Part shown: one piece after another, positions 12,575 through 25,285 of the stretch
Numbering within the stretch: the stretch's first letter is position 1
Layout: each line of letters opens with the position of its first letter
Source of the DNA: Rhizomys pruinosus
Lineage: Eukaryota > Chordata > Mammalia > Rodentia > Spalacidae
Direction of reading: 5' to 3'
Assembly: GCA_009823505.1 (NCBI GenBank)
Contig: VZQC01007082.1
Coordinates: 975,459-1,039,458 of the forward strand
DNA length: 64,000 nucleotides
Translations under genes and position numbers: made by a program
Notes under the pieces: model-generated
Databases searched by the model: none
The model's input: the letters and a program-made list of their open reading frames with translations, nothing else
Told to the model about the DNA's origin: nothing

Positions 12575-14470
12575 AAGGATTAAGCATGGATGGATGTCAT
12601 GGCATGGGGATACATAAAAAGCTTCATGAACTCTACTAGTTAGTATGCTAATTTTAAAATATAATTTTCAAAAAAAGTTTGAATGACATTATCCTGTATT
12701 GGTAGACAAGGTTGACTAGCCTTTTCTGGGTCTGATAGGTGCATGTGGCTGAGAGGATTGGTCCTTCTGTGACCCAGCTCTCAGGACCAGGAGGATCCCT
12801 CATGACACAAGGCTATCAAGACATAAGCCTAAAGATATCCCTTGCTTCTTCTGTCACAGAACCTGAAGATGGTAACCCTGCTAAGTGAGGGCATGAACTA
12901 TGGCCTGATTCATTCTGCCTCTGCTCAGTCAGACAGCAGACAGATGACTTGTTCAGGAAGAATGCAGTGCTTACTGAGACTTACCAGATGATAGGCAATA
13001 TTGTAAAAATTAACACATAAAAATCCTTCCAAATTCCTCCTTGTTCTCTCCTCTATGGCCCTGGAAGTTGGCGGCTCTTTCCTGGCTGTGCACCACTAGC
13101 ATGAAGTGTGGGATACAACAGCGGGCCAAACATGACACAATTTTTTTCCACTTCTGCCACTGTAGAAAACAGATTGCTTATTGCTAAGCAATATCCCACC
13201 TAAATTGGTTTCAAGTCATTAAAAGCTACAGTACTCCCAAATAAAAAATAACAGCAGCTCTCCAAGGTTACCAAGATGCTAAGCTCCTGGACTTTAACAG
13301 CAATTAGACATTGCTCCTCCGCTGCACAATGTCTGGGAGTGAAGCTGGTGTCACCAAAGAGCAGCTAGAAATTAGAAGTGTGATTGTCCTTCTGTGGCTA
13401 AAGGAGGTACCAGAAGCCCTCGGCTGGCAGCCCCTGGCCTCTGCAGGGCAGGCTCTGCTTCTCAGAAGCAGGCAAGCAGTCTGGGAGGTAGAGAGGGTTC
13501 TCCTAGATAGAAATCAGGATTTAACCCCTGTTTCCTTACTTCTGAATTTTTACTTCTACATTCCGGATTTACGGTGTGGTCCTCACTTAGGGTACAGCCA
13601 TGTATAGTCTGTAAGGCTTCTACTGAGTCCCCCCTTCAAGGTACACAGGGAAGGACGACAGCTGCAGAGGGGCAGAGAGGAGAAAGCCTGTCAGTCCAAA
13701 CAGATAACTGAAGTAGGAGAATTTGAGAGCAAAGCTGAGTTCTTTGCCAATAAAAAAAAAAAAAAAAGTAGCACACTTCATTTTCTGGCAATACTATAAA
13801 CTTACTTTTATGACACTAGTTATAAAATCCTTAACATTTGTGTAGTGCTGCTAGATATTTTCCCCTTGGAGATTCAAGATGCAAAAGGGAGATTTGTGAC
13901 CCCCGAAAGCTAGCTTAGGGTTTATAAAATGATGCCATGAATGTAATATACGCTAAAGATTAGTTTCTGTATTGTGAATCTATAGCCTTTGATAAGAAAT
14001 CCTTATTTGCATCATTTACTATTTGTTTTTATTTTATACTGCTTTTTAGATGACAAAGATCCTAATTATTGCCAGACAGTGGACAACTTCTGAAGTGCTA
14101 CCATTGTGACTAGGGATGACTAGAACTGTGGGGAGGTGTCCCCTGGTGACCCACCTGCAGATTTTCCACCCTCCAGAGGGCTTTAGTGGTGTATGTTGGC
14201 CTTTCCAGTACCAAGGCAGACATAAAGATAGTGCAAGAAGAGGCTGGTGCATGTTGGAAGCCAAAGTCTGCCTGACTAGTTTGGATTCATTTATTTGGAA
14301 GACTAGATGGATGCAGAGAACGATATCAGTCAGAGCCATTGCTTTAGGATGTCTGCCCATTTATTCAGGTATGGCTCTCTCTTATAATCAAATTGTTTAC
14401 CATCTTACTATTATTGCGATAAATGAGAAAATTAAAAAAAAATGAAACTCCCACTAATCTAATGCCCCCA
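12575..14470. other. Intronic sequence, no feature recognised
   Basis: Unique-looking sequence with an A14 run near 13752. The frames at 13311-13607 and 14116-14445 have no recognised domain and are treated as chance. Confidence 0.4.
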
Positions 14471-14474
14471 CTGA

Positions 14475-15535
14475 TTGTGACTTACATGCAGCAGTTTGCT
14501 TCCCTCCTTCCAGTGCTTGGGCCTCCCATCTGTAGCAACCACTGTGGTGAATCTTTTATTTTATACATTTTTAAAGGATGTGATAGCGTGTTATTTTCTA
14601 TTCGCTGACCCATATAAAATTGCCTATCAGGCTTTTTTTAGCTCAATATTATCCTAGTAAGGTTCATCGATACTATTCAAGGCAGCCGATTTCATCCATT
14701 TCAATACAGATGATTTTCTCTATGTTAAGGGCTATTTGGATTGTTTCTGGGTCTAGGCTGTACTGGCAATGTTACTATGACATTTCCTGTCTGCAGGAGT
14801 TCGTGTGGACATTTTTGGGGGTGGATACACAGGAGTGGAATTTCTAGGCCATAGAGTATGTGATGTCCCATTCTATAAGAAAATGACAAACCCTTTTCTG
14901 AAGTGGTTGTACTGAATCCACTCCCATCAGCTGTTAAGCACCTGTTACTTCAGTCTATCCAGCACCCCTCCTTTTATACCAGGCTAATTGGTATAAAATG
15001 ATATATCTTTATGGTCTTAATTTCCATTTCACAGATAACTAATGACTTTGAGCATCTCTTCTGGTGATTGCTGTCCATATGTATTGCCTCTTCTGTGAAA
15101 GGCCTGTTTTTCTTGTGCAAGAGTTTTGCCTATTTTTCTACTAAACTGATTGAGCTTTGCTTTTTGGTTTGTAGAAGTTCATGATATATTCTTTTTTTAA
15201 ATTTATTCATTTATTTGTGTGTGTGTGAATGTACTGTCTGCATGTAGGTTTGTGTCATGCAATGCCGTGGAGGTCAGAAGAGGGCATTGGATTCCCCTGG
15301 AACTGGAGTTAAAGACGGTTCTCAGCCGCCATGTGGGTGCTGGGGATCGAACCCTGGTCCTCTGCAAGAGCAGTCAGTGCTCTTAACCACTAGGCCATCT
15401 CTCCAGACCCTCATGATATATTCTTGATATTCCCCAGATATGCATCACATGTGTTCCAAATATCCCCTTTAAAATGTCCTGTGATAAATAGCTAGCCTTT
15501 TCTTTCTAAGAAGTGCTGTTTATAGTGCTATTGCA
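14475..15535 (-). mobile_element. Old mammalian L1 ORF2 C-terminus, reverse orientation
   Basis: The plus strand has the reverse-L1 landmarks in order: gggctatttggattgtttct near 14727, ggatacacaggagtggaatt near 14822, ccactcccatcagctgtt near 14919, ttccatttcacagataacta near 15020, a gcatctcttctggtgattgc block, and ttgcctatttttctactaaa near 15125. A young B2 interrupts it at 15194-15410. Confidence 0.85.
15194..15410 (-). mobile_element. B2 SINE, reverse orientation, with 15-bp target duplication
   Basis: A complete reverse B2 runs from its T-rich tail at 15194 to ctctccagaccc. It is flanked by tcatgatatattctt at 15179-15193 and 15411-15425, an exact target-site duplication inside the old L1. 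Confidence 0.95.
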
Positions 15536-16865
15536 GCGAGTCTCTTATAAGATCCTCTGTGAATTGAGTATTGCCTCTCTGAGAGATGCAGAAGGCTGGG
15601 AGAAGGAATTCCAAGGCCACTGAGCCCAGGACTCAGACTCATGATAAGATATTAGGTCAACTTTGTGTTCATTATCTCCAAAGAGGTCACTGTCAGGGAT
15701 GTAAGGGGACCCTGGACACCCCCAGCTGGAGCACCATCCTTTGGGGTGCATTAGGAATTAAGAAGGCCTAATAAATCTTTTAGGTGTGAGAATAGCATAG
15801 ATACTTAATATTTTATTCTTTCTGCTTAAATGTAAAGGCTCAAAATCAACCATATACCCAGAAACAGTAGTTTGGCCAAACTTCTCTGGACTCTATGAGG
15901 TCCCAGATATGGAAAATGGCACACTCCATGCAATTTATTAGTGAATTGCAGAACTGGAATTCACGCCCTTGTGTGTGAGGCTCTGGAGTCCAGACCTATT
16001 CTTCTTTTCAGCCTTGAGAAATGACAAAGAAAGGCTAATGTTGTCCTTTCTCTGTAATGGCTGTGTGAGAACACATTCCCAGCTAGGATCCACCCCGCAG
16101 ACTCCAAGGGATGGAGACTATGCTCCACCGTGGTATCCTGGGCTTCCGACATATGGCTGAGGCTTCTCCCCATGGATTCCCTGGTGTTCTCTTGGGGTGA
16201 AGCTGAGGGTTTGCTGGGTACCACTCTCCTCAGGCAGAGCAGATCACTGTGCCTCGAACTGCCTTCTTGCCCAGAAGGCCCCACTTGCCCTCAGAGCCAT
16301 GGTACTGTGTAGAAAGGCCAAGAAGTTACTGAGTGACCAAGTGGAGGAGAGGAGTATATGTTTTTCTTGTGTCTGTGCATTTGAATGTGTATCTCAGAGA
16401 CAAAGGAGATGAGATTCTACAGGGTGGTAGAGAGGCAGAAGGAGGAAAGATGAGAGATGACAGTGATGTAACTGGGCAAACAGGCTGCAGTGCTGGCCCA
16501 GGGCCACCCATGTTTTTCACACTCCTCATAAGTTACCTTAAAGATAATGTTAAACTGCCTGGACAGGATGATACCACCACCACCACCAGCAGCAGAAGCA
16601 ACAGAAGCAGTCACGTGGCACCTGCCTTCACCCCACCACTTTATTCCCCATTGAGCTCAAGGGCCACAGAGAACACATGACAATAAAAGCCAACCCTTAG
16701 CCTGGACCCCAAAGAGTCACAGAATCATAATAAAACTTCAAGAGAGACCCTGTGTTTCTGAACTTCATCTGTATGATGATAAAACAATGCTGAATGCAGG
16801 AAATTGTAGGAAACTAGTTACAATAAAGGAACAATGTCTGATGAGCTGTTCAGGATTGCAGCTGC
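15536..16865. other. Intronic sequence, no strong feature
   Basis: A short (ACC)n/(AGC)n trinucleotide run lies at about 16571-16605. Several overlapping open frames at 15960-16680 lie on both strands and resemble no known protein. Confidence 0.4.
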
Positions 16866-16867
16866 AC

Positions 16868-16982
16868 TGGTTAATTATTACTATTAACTTGACATAACCT
16901 AGTGTGACCTTGGAAGAGAGAACCTCAACTGAGGACCTTCCTCAACCAGACTGTCCTTTGAGATGTCTGCAAACCATTTTCT
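16868..16982 (+). mobile_element. URR1-like DNA transposon fragment
   Basis: It reads attaacttgacataacctag, then agagagaacctcaactgagg and a block ending gagatgtctg. This is the 5' part of the rodent URR1 hAT-type non-autonomous element as I recall it. Confidence 0.7.
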
Positions 16983-17130
16983 TTTTTATTTAAAAACTTT
17001 TGAGAATTTCATAAATGAGTATTACATGAGCAACATTTCCATCACTCCATCTCCCAACTTTCTGATTGCTAATTGGTCCCAAGTTCACTGTCCTGGACGC
17101 TATTCCCAGTACACACCTTTTTAATGCAGT
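16983..17130 (-). mobile_element. L1 3' UTR end fragment, reverse orientation
   Basis: It begins with a T/A-rich start and aacttttgagaatttcataa, then clusters of C and T (catctcccaacttt). This resembles the reversed end of rodent L1 3' UTRs. It is short and uncertain, and lies about 330 bp from the Grid1 donor. Confidence 0.5.
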
Positions 17131-17450
17131 ACAGCCCTAAGGATGTGTTCAGACCTCCTTGCAAGCCCTTGACTCATCTGTGGTCTTCCCATACCAATAC
17201 CCTGATGCCCATGAGGAGGGAGGCTTGAAGCTCCAGTCTAATCTGCCTCCTGTCTCTTGACCAACTTCCCTTGGGAAACTTAGAAGGTCCCTACTGCATA
17301 GCCCTCTGCTTCTGTAGCTAAGACTGGCCATCAACTTGAGGAGTATGAGGATAGATTTCCTGCAGCATATGCCTGTGGAAGGTAGTTTTGAACTTAGAGA
17401 TAATGATATCCATTATTAATCTCAGCACAGGTGCCCAGATATCACCTCCT

Positions 17451-17456
17451 GCCTAC
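17451..17456 (-). promoter_or_regulatory. 5' splice site of the Grid1 exon
   Basis: On the minus strand the exon ends AAG and the intron begins gtaggc. Positions +1, +2, +3 and +5 agree with the vertebrate donor consensus; +6 does not. Confidence 0.85.
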
Positions 17457-17652
17457 CTTCCTGATGCCTTCTGAAGGACTGGACACACAGTTGTCGGCCC
17501 CTCCATTCTTGCTGATGGTTCGCCAGAGCTCAGCAAATGTGCTGTCCTGCTCCAGGGGATTGGTACCCTTGGCTCGGAAGTACTCATAGACAGCAGAATC
17601 CCGGACAGTGCCATAAGACATCTCCAGTTGTTTGGACAGGTCCTGAAATGTC
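17457..17652 (-). CDS. Grid1: Internal exon of glutamate receptor ionotropic delta-1 (GluD1)
   Basis: This 196-bp exon is read on the minus strand. Its first base completes a codon split by the upstream intron and is followed by 65 full codons, so the intron phases are 2 and then 0. The peptide begins [20 protein letters not shown] and ends in [11 protein letters not shown]. It matches the start of the S2 half of the ligand-binding domain, just after the M3 helix, in the delta glutamate receptors. It fits delta-1 better than delta-2, which differs at many of these positions as I recall them. By GluD2 numbering it covers about residues 667-731, including the DSAVY segment that lines the D-serine/glycine pocket; the conserved WD ligand aspartate would be in the next exon. 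The acceptor is a pyrimidine tract ctgcctttctgccttttag and the donor is AAG/gtaggc. GluD1 is a postsynaptic adhesion-type receptor that binds cerebellins. The exon number (possibly 13) is not verified. Confidence 0.95.
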
Positions 17653-17672
17653 CTAAAAGGCAGAAAGGCAGC
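17653..17672 (-). promoter_or_regulatory. 3' splice site of the Grid1 exon
   Basis: On the minus strand an uninterrupted run of pyrimidines with one purine precedes an AG at 17653-17654. The coding frame of GluD1 starts immediately after it. A second AG lies a few bases inside the exon, but using it would remove conserved TFQ residues. Confidence 0.85.
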
Positions 17673-19255
17673 AAAGCGTGGGTACATGCTGCACATGACA
17701 CATTACAGGGATAAAATGGGCTGCAAGCCCCTCCTGAGCTCCAAGCCCTGCCCAACCCACTGTCCTCATTCCTGGAACCCAGCTCCCACCAGCATCAGTC
17801 CCTTAGCTTGCAGCAAACTTGGCTGCATAAGTCACAACTATGTTTCCTCAATAAGGTTCCCAAACACACAAAACTGCATTCTGTATAGAGCCGGAGGCAC
17901 AAAACAATGAAGAAGGAATGATTCCTGCTATCAGGGAGCTTAGAATACGGCTGCAGAAATACACAGCAAGATGGAAAATCACAATATAACACAGCGAAGG
18001 CAATACACGATACTAATTACTGAAATTCTCTGCCCCAAGCACCCAGAGGCTAAGTAGGCAAGATGGATGATGACAATGATTGGTCCTGACACTCAAGGCC
18101 AGTGTGAGGCAGACACACACTAAGAGGCTGGACTGAATTAGAGGTATCCCCTCCAACGCTTGCAGATGTGCTGGGGTTCCAGCCAATGGCTGGCTTTGAG
18201 CACCCCTTCAACCAATTTGTTCTTTGAAAGAGTAATAAAAACTGGATTTTTACATGGATCTCTTGATTTTTTTTAAGTGTTGAAATTTCATTAAAAGATA
18301 CTGAAAATAAGCAAAACTACTTTGAAGCACCTTCTGGTCACTGTACAGGGAAGAAAGGTAAGTAGCTCCGGCAGGTACATACTGGACACAACACAGCACT
18401 GCCAGAAGCCCACTCATGACAGACAGAGAAGCAGGGGACAGAAAGGGAGACTTGTTTCCAGGAGGTGAAATGCAGGTGTTTCCTAACGTCTGGGTTGGTA
18501 TGACAGCAAATCCATTTCAAGCTGAAAATATCATTAAGTTGAAAATATGTTTTATACCCCTTCTCTAATGTTAGCATGGCCACAATACTTACATGAGGCT
18601 ATGGTTAAGCGAAAGCATGGAATATAATACCTACTTTATAATAAAACATGGAAACTGTTAACTTATTGAATATATATTTATATTTAAAAAGCAACACAGC
18701 ACACCGTGGACGGTCAGCTGTCACCCCATTTTCACACCACTCATGGGGGGCTGCAGTCACTGTTACCACCAAGCAGCCTAAGAGAAGATACTAACACATG
18801 TCACTACCCTGGGAAGAGAGCCAAATTCAAAATTCAAAGCACAGTTTCTACTGCGTGATTGTTCCTTTTGCACCACCATAATATCAAAGGCACTTCAGTA
18901 GCCATCATTAAGTCAGGAACCCTCTGTAGTGAGGACAGGAAGGACTAATCAGTACAATGTTCTTAATTGCTTCTTGAAAAGCAGTGCCTACCACGATGTC
19001 CTAGGAGAAGGCCCCATACCAGGCCAATTTGCAAAATTAACAAACTCCCAATGGGAGTCCAGGATTTCTTTCCAGGGGCCTCCCTTCCTGTCCTCTCTTC
19101 CTCTTTTGGATGTCTCAGTATCTCCTCTTTTCAACCCACATCATTATCTGCACCTCATACTGAGTCCTTCTCTGGAAGAGCCAATCCAGCCAATCTTCTC
19201 AGCCCGATACATACACTTTCCAACTTCTGTCTTCAACTCCACTAGTTTTCTCTAT
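17673..19255. other. Intronic sequence upstream of the Grid1 exon
   Basis: No repeat family or exon was recognised. The sequence next to the exon could hold splicing-control elements, but nothing specific can be claimed from sequence alone. Confidence 0.4.
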
Positions 19256-19264
19256 CCCTACCCT

Positions 19265-19420
19265 GCACTGTTGCCAGCCTGAAAATGATAAATGCCACTT
19301 GCTTTCACCGATGGTACCAGGCCATGCCTGCCCTTTGCCTGGAATCCCTCTATCTCAGTCATGTAGCTGTGTTCTTTTGCAAATCCCATGAAGCTCTAAC
19401 TTCCAACTCCCTATTACTGG
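19265..19420 (+). mobile_element. L2-like LINE fragment
   Basis: The block tgccctttgcctggaatccc followed by agctgtgttcttttgcaaat resembles the 3' part of mammalian L2. It is weak and old. Confidence 0.4.
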
Positions 19421-19519
19421 TCTGCCTGGCCTGCCTCCACAACCTTGAAGGCTTTCATACCTTCAGCATGTTTCTGGGTTCTCAAAAACTGTCTTCTATT
19501 ACAAACAAAAGCAGGGGTT

Positions 19520-19740
19520 TTAGGAGTCTAATTGCCTGCCTTGCTTCTGAGTCTGGGCAACTTTAGTTAATGGCTCTGTGCCTCCATTTCCAAATATCAA
19601 GATGAAGGTTAGAAGCAGAGCATCTGGCAGTGGCTTCTTGTGAAGAACAAGTGGGAATCTGATCAACTCGTAGGGCAGTGCCTGATGGGGTCAGTGCTCA
19701 GGAGCTCTGAGACTGCATCACACACCTGGGTCCACAGTAG
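19520..19740 (+). mobile_element. MIR SINE, diverged
   Basis: It contains gtctgggcaactttagttaa and ctctgtgcctccatttcc with an AAATATCAAGATG continuation, then cagtgcctgatggggtcagt. This order fits MIR. Confidence 0.55.
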
Positions 19741-19744
19741 ATGT

Positions 19745-20637
19745 AAGAATTTAGAGGAATGAACCTAAAGAAGCTCTGTCATCACTCCATGGTCCTGAAC
19801 CCAGGGCATATCAAGGAGGCAAAGGCCAGCAGTGTGTGGATGCCCCCTCCTGCTCCTGCACCACCTTCCATCACATTCCCTTGGTCCTTGCTTCGTGGCC
19901 TAGAAACTGAGCTCAGGATTCATTTCAATACATCTCAGATGAAAGGAAACATAAAACAACAAATTTGATGAAGAAATCTTTCTAATTATTGTTCATTATT
20001 TATATCTAATTGAAGCAAGATGTTCCTTTGCTTGAAGGGCCCCAAGGGTTGTAACTATGTCATAATTTGCCTGTAATGAAAGGAGGGGAAATCTTTTTTT
20101 CTGACATTTTTTTTTTTATTTTCCTCATGGTAATACAAACAAATACAGGCTTTGATGAATGGGGAACATCAGGATGAATTACACAGTTGAGTCTAAATAC
20201 TGAGCTACTCTCAATTACTGCAGTTTCCACAAGGACAGAATGAATGTACAACTTCTATGGGGCTCAGTTCTCCCGACCCATCTACACATTTGAAATGGAG
20301 ATTTCTTCCCTCCTGGGGAATTTGTTCATGATGACATCCACGGCCAGAGATTTGGGGAACACCCTGGATGACAAGCAGGTAGCCTGGACATTTATGGCTC
20401 TAGATGGCCTTTTCCGTCCCAGTAAAGTCCATTGTTTCTGCCTCTCAAACATCACCTTGGTCCTCCTATGCAGCTTTACCTTTGGACCTATAGCTCATAC
20501 CACCACCTCTTGTCACAAATTTGTGTATGGAGATCTCTCTCAACACACATGTGTATTATCTCTTTAATGAAAAAAAATCCCGGCTCGCTACCGTGACTGT
20601 CACATAGTAGGTTCAACCATCATATTTCAGAGTCACT
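19745..20637. other. Intronic sequence, no feature recognised
   Basis: No repeat or exon recognised. The open frame at 20244-20567 has no known similarity. Confidence 0.35.
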
Positions 20638-20650
20638 AAAACCTTAAGAG

Positions 20651-20756
20651 AGGCAGAGGCAGGCGGATCTTTGTGAGTTCAAGGCCAGCCTGGTCTACAG
20701 AGTGAGTTCCAGGACAGCTGGAGCTACAGGGAGACCCTGTCTCAAAAAGACAAAAA
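20651..20756 (+). mobile_element. 5'-truncated B1 SINE with target duplication
   Basis: It starts inside B1 at aggcagaggcaggcgg, continues with aaggccagcctggtctacag and gagaccctgtctc, and ends in an A-rich tail. Flanking aaaaccttaagag is at 20638-20650 and 20757-20769. Confidence 0.93.
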
Positions 20757-20769
20757 AAAACCTTAAGAG

Positions 20770-21845
20770 GCTAGGGCAGGGGGACTAGACAGAGGGTTCA
20801 CCTAACCATAAACCCAACAAACTATCATTTCCCTAGGCAGTCATTCTCTTGTCAGCGTTTTGGAAGAGATTCACAGGAAAGGGTGAGGACAGCCAGTCAG
20901 CCAGGCTGCAAGCCAGCATTGGAAATCAGCGGAAGATAGATGCTGAAGCCAGAAAGAACACTCGTCCAAAAACAGAGAGGAGTTTTGCCATGAGGAAGCT
21001 GCACTGGCGGCACATGCAATTTAGCCTTTTCTGAAGCCATGCTCTTGAGCAACAAGTAAACACAGGTATCTGGTCTTTTACACTATAGACAGACAGAAGA
21101 TATCCCTGCTATCAGAGGTGAAATTTCTATCAACTCAGTGTGTACCCTGCCCCTTAATAAAGCCATTTGACCAGCTATTTCCTCAAATAGTTCCTGGTCA
21201 AGCTGACTGGTCAAGCACAGTGGCACCTAAAGCAGATGAATGCTGAGAATTTCTAAGAGTTTCTCAGCAGGACATGGGTGAATGGCTAGAGCACAAAACT
21301 AACATGGACTAATCATTGTGAGGAGGGGTAAAATACAGTTCCAAATAGGGGATCCCTGAGCCAAAGGGGGAGGAGCCTCTAAATTGTGAGCCAGACATAA
21401 GGAAATGTTTCCTGAAGAAGCATTAAACTCAGTCAGAAAGCCTGGGTGGAAGCGTCAAGGCAGAACCAATGTAGGATGTTCGAGGAAGAGAAGAAATGAC
21501 CTGTGAAGGCCCTGATGGGTGAAAGAACACGGCTCTTTGGGGAGATACACTACAGGGCAATTCTTCTCAGCTAGTGCAGAGAGCTTTGGAAAATGGGCAG
21601 CTTTGTATGCTCTCCTGTCTCGGAATGTCTCGGTTGTCTGGTGTAGTCCAGTAGCTCTCAAAGTTGTCCCTGGGTCCTTGCAGTCTCCCCCATGGCATTA
21701 TGACAAATGTGAACTTTGCCTAGAGAGCTGTGAAAGTAAAGACTGCCTAGCACCAACCCAAGAGTTTCTGAATTGGTGGGTCTGGAATGAGAAGCAACTC
21801 TAATGAATAAGTTAATAATAGTTAATAGTAAGTTTTAGAAGCATT
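20770..21845. other. Intronic sequence, no feature recognised
   Basis: No repeat or exon recognised. Confidence 0.35.
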
Positions 21846-21849
21846 GACC

Positions 21850-21985
21850 AAGGCAACACATTTAATGTCTGAGGCCTTAGCTTTCATAACTCATCCTTGT
21901 GTCATAGGGCTGGTAAACATTAATGATCACACACATATACCCAGCACATGGTTAATGTTCAGTAAGTGCCAGCTCTTCAGTTAGA
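21850..21985 (+). mobile_element. MIR SINE fragment
   Basis: It has ctgaggccttagctttcata, a gtcatagggctgg motif and cagcacatggttaatgttca, matching the second half of MIR. Confidence 0.6.
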
Positions 21986-21989
21986 TTGT

Positions 21990-23115
21990 CAATAAATAGC
22001 TCAAGTGGTTGAAACATTATGCCCCATGAAGGAGTTAAGGGTAATAGCTAAGGTGGTCACAACTGCATGGAAAGAGGCATGGGCAGGAAGCGTACGCCAC
22101 CTTTAAGGATCATACCATCAGAGCCCATCTCTTCATTCATCCATATATCTCCAAGAAGCCTACACCCTAACTTATTTCTGTCTCCCTACCAAAAGTACTG
22201 GAAAATGCTTCCTACTGGCAACTAAATTATCACCTCATTAGTAGTTCCTAGTTGAGGTATGCAACATATACCCATAATAATTCTTATATAATATGATGGT
22301 TTAGAGAAATCTGAAACTAAATTGAGCCTGGAGCCACCAAAACTCCACTGTCAGGCCATCTGGCCCTTTGCACTGTGGGCAAGATGGTCACTCCATAAAA
22401 AGACTTCTCTGGAATAGCAGAGGAGAGTTGGGCAAGAAACTGCTTGGGGCAAATGATTTCAAAAGCATCATTGATGGCTGCCTACCTGGGTCTAAATCGG
22501 ACAGTGAAATGCTGCATTGCAAGCATGTGGTCCTTGAGACCTTCCGTACCTGTTTGCTATGTCTATCTTTAGAAAATAACATATAGTGTGAAAATCCTCC
22601 CACAGCAAAGTGTGCCATCCCCTATAAGTTTACTTGTGCTTTAAAATCTTCCACTTAGTGGTGCTCTATTAAAACTTGGTCTGGAACCAAAGGAAACTAC
22701 TTTCCTATATCTCATACCCTGAATTGATTATTTGGGGGGCTTCCCCAGGTGAATGTACAGCTGGCTCCTATAAGCAGCACCTCAGATTGTCTTGCAAAAA
22801 GTCTTTGCAACTGTGCCTTGATTCACTTGCAACCTGAGCAGCTCTGCCCTCTCCCAGTACTCAGCGCCCCCCCACCCCCTTCTAGCCTTGGGCCCAGGCT
22901 CACTCCTTCTCTTTCCACCCTGGATCTTTGCACTACCCTCTTAGTCCAGACCCACCTGCTGCATCGTGATGCCCTATACCCAGAGGAGCTCAATTCCACA
23001 CCTTCATTTGTTAAACCTTGTCCTCAGCTCATCTTGCCCTTGGCTCCTTTCCTAATCTGCCTGCCACAGATCTGCCTACTGCCCAGGTTAGCAGAATACC
23101 ATTTGGGAGCCTGAA
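21990..23115. other. Intronic sequence, no feature recognised
   Basis: Contains a proline- and leucine-rich 121-codon frame at 22749-23114 with no recognised similarity. No other structure seen. Confidence 0.35.
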
Positions 23116-24172
23116 GCACATAACAACTCAATTTTTCATAACTGAGCAAAAAAGCAACCAAGCTATTTCAACAATATAAACAAAGCCAAACTTCAACTAA
23201 ACAAAGGCAAACAGAATTTCATATCTGACATACAACCAACAAAAGGCATCCATATGCCCAACTCACAATGCAAAACTATGAAAAACCAAGAGACTATTTC
23301 CCCAACAAGACCCACCAGTCCTACAGAAGTGAACTACAATGAGAATCACCCTGAGGAACCCCACAATGCAGAATTTAGAAGAATGATCATAAATATCAAA
23401 GAACTTAAACAACACTCAGATAATAAACTAAAGGGGATTAGGCATAAGCTTGTGATGGATGTTCAAGAAAATATAAATATGCAGCTGAATGAAATAACAA
23501 AAACAACTCAGGACTTGAAAGGTGAATTCACAAAAGAGATAGAAATATTGAAGAAAACCCAAGCTCAAATGAGGATCAAATTGAAAAACTCATTAAGTCT
23601 CACGAGCAGAATTAATGAAATGGAAAACTAAATATCAAGACTGGATGATAAAGTTTAAGAATTTGACTCCTTAAGCAAAGACAATGAAATTTTTTAAAAG
23701 TATGGGAAATATGCAGGAATTGTGGGACACCATGAAAAGAACAAATCCATGCATCATAGACATAGAGGAAGGAGAAGAATCTCAAGTCAATGACATTGGC
23801 CAGATCTTCAACAGGATTAGAGAAGAAAACTTAAATTAAGGAAAGACATACCTGTTCAGATGTAAGAAGTATGTAGTACATCAATTAGACAAGACCAGAA
23901 CAGAAACTCCCCATGGCATGACACAGAACAAAAAGAGGGTACAGAAAGCCACTAGAGAAAAACAAGTTACGTATAAAGTAAAACCCAACAGAATTACAGA
24001 TGACTTTTCAATGTAAATTATGAAAGCTAGAAGAGCCTGGACAAAAGTATTTCCAATTCTAAAGGACCATGGATGCCAAGCCATAATACTTTACCCAGCA
24101 AAACTATCTATCATAATTTAAGGCAAATGAAAAATTTTCCATGACACCAATAACCTTAATGAATTCATGTCC

Positions 24173-24410
24173 AGGGGCTGGAGAGATGGTTCAGTGGTTA
24201 CGAGCACTGAGTATTCTACAGAGGACCCTGGATCACAGAAGCCGCATGATGGCTAACTACCATAACTCCATAACTCCAGTTCTAGGGGACCTGATCCCCT
24301 CTTCTGTCCTCTGTAGGCATTGCATGACACAGCTGCACTTATATATATCCAGGCAACATACTCATACACAAAAAATAAAAATAAATAAAATATTTTTTAA
24401 AATGAAAAAA
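24173..24410 (+). mobile_element. B2 SINE with target duplication
   Basis: Starts aggggctggagagatggttc and ends in an A-rich tail. gaattcatgtcc is duplicated exactly at 24161-24172 and 24411-24422. Confidence 0.95.
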
Positions 24411-25285
24411 GAATTCATGTCCAACAAACCAGTCCTACAGAGAATACTTGAAGCAATACAAAGGACTGAAGATAGGAATGATTATGTCAAAGAGGTTACA
24501 GAAAGAAAACAAAGGAAGGTATAATTATGAAAACACAAAATTAGACCAAGCACACAAAAAGACTAAAATGACAGTAACCAATACACATCTTTCAAAAAAT
24601 AACTCTAGATGGCAATGGCATGATCTCCCCAGTCAAAAGACACAGGCTAGTGAAATGGATTAAGAAATAATATCCATCTTTTTGTTGTCTTCAAGAAACT
24701 CACCTTACCTTCAAGGATAGGCACTACCTTACAATGAAAGGATGGGGAAAAAAATACTCCAAGCAAATGACACCAAGAAAAAAGCAGGTGTTGTAATTCT
24801 AGTATCTGACAAGATGGACTTCAAATTAAAACTAATCAGAAGAGATAAAGAGGGTTACTTCATTTTAATTAAAGAAATTATTGACCAAATAGATATTACA
24901 ATTGTAAACGCATATGCACCAAACTCTGGTGCACCCAATTTCATAAAATGAGTACCACAGGACTATAAAACACAGATTAACCTAACTCAGTAATAGTAGG
25001 GAGCTTCGATACCCCCACCATTTCCAACAGACAGGTCAACTAGACAAGAATAAGCAAAGAGGCATCTGAATTAAATGATATCTTACATCAATCAGACAAA
25101 ATCCCAGCACAGTACTGGGGAAATGGGGAGCAGACCCCACCCTTAGCCAAGGAACTGTTTAGGCAACTGCTTACTTTGGGGTTAGGGAGAGAAGACCTTC
25201 TTAAAGGAGTGACTCTGCATAAGCTGATTAGACTCCAGTGTATGAACTTGCCCTGTGCTACATCTAGGTAAAAAAGCTTGACTGG

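Larger units (their letters stand above)
1..17456 (-). other. Grid1: Grid1 intron downstream of the exon (partial)
   Basis: The next delta-1 exon should start near the KKGNYAFLWD segment. No reverse-strand match to it was seen below 17457, so the window ends within this intron. Confidence 0.8.

Noticed and set aside
22749..23114. 121-codon Pro/Leu-rich frame
   Set aside because: No recognised similarity, no splice context, and a composition typical of C/T-rich DNA.
24742..24951. Active L1 endonuclease gene
   Set aside because: Only a fragment of the domain remains; the reverse transcriptase is absent and upstream frames are broken.
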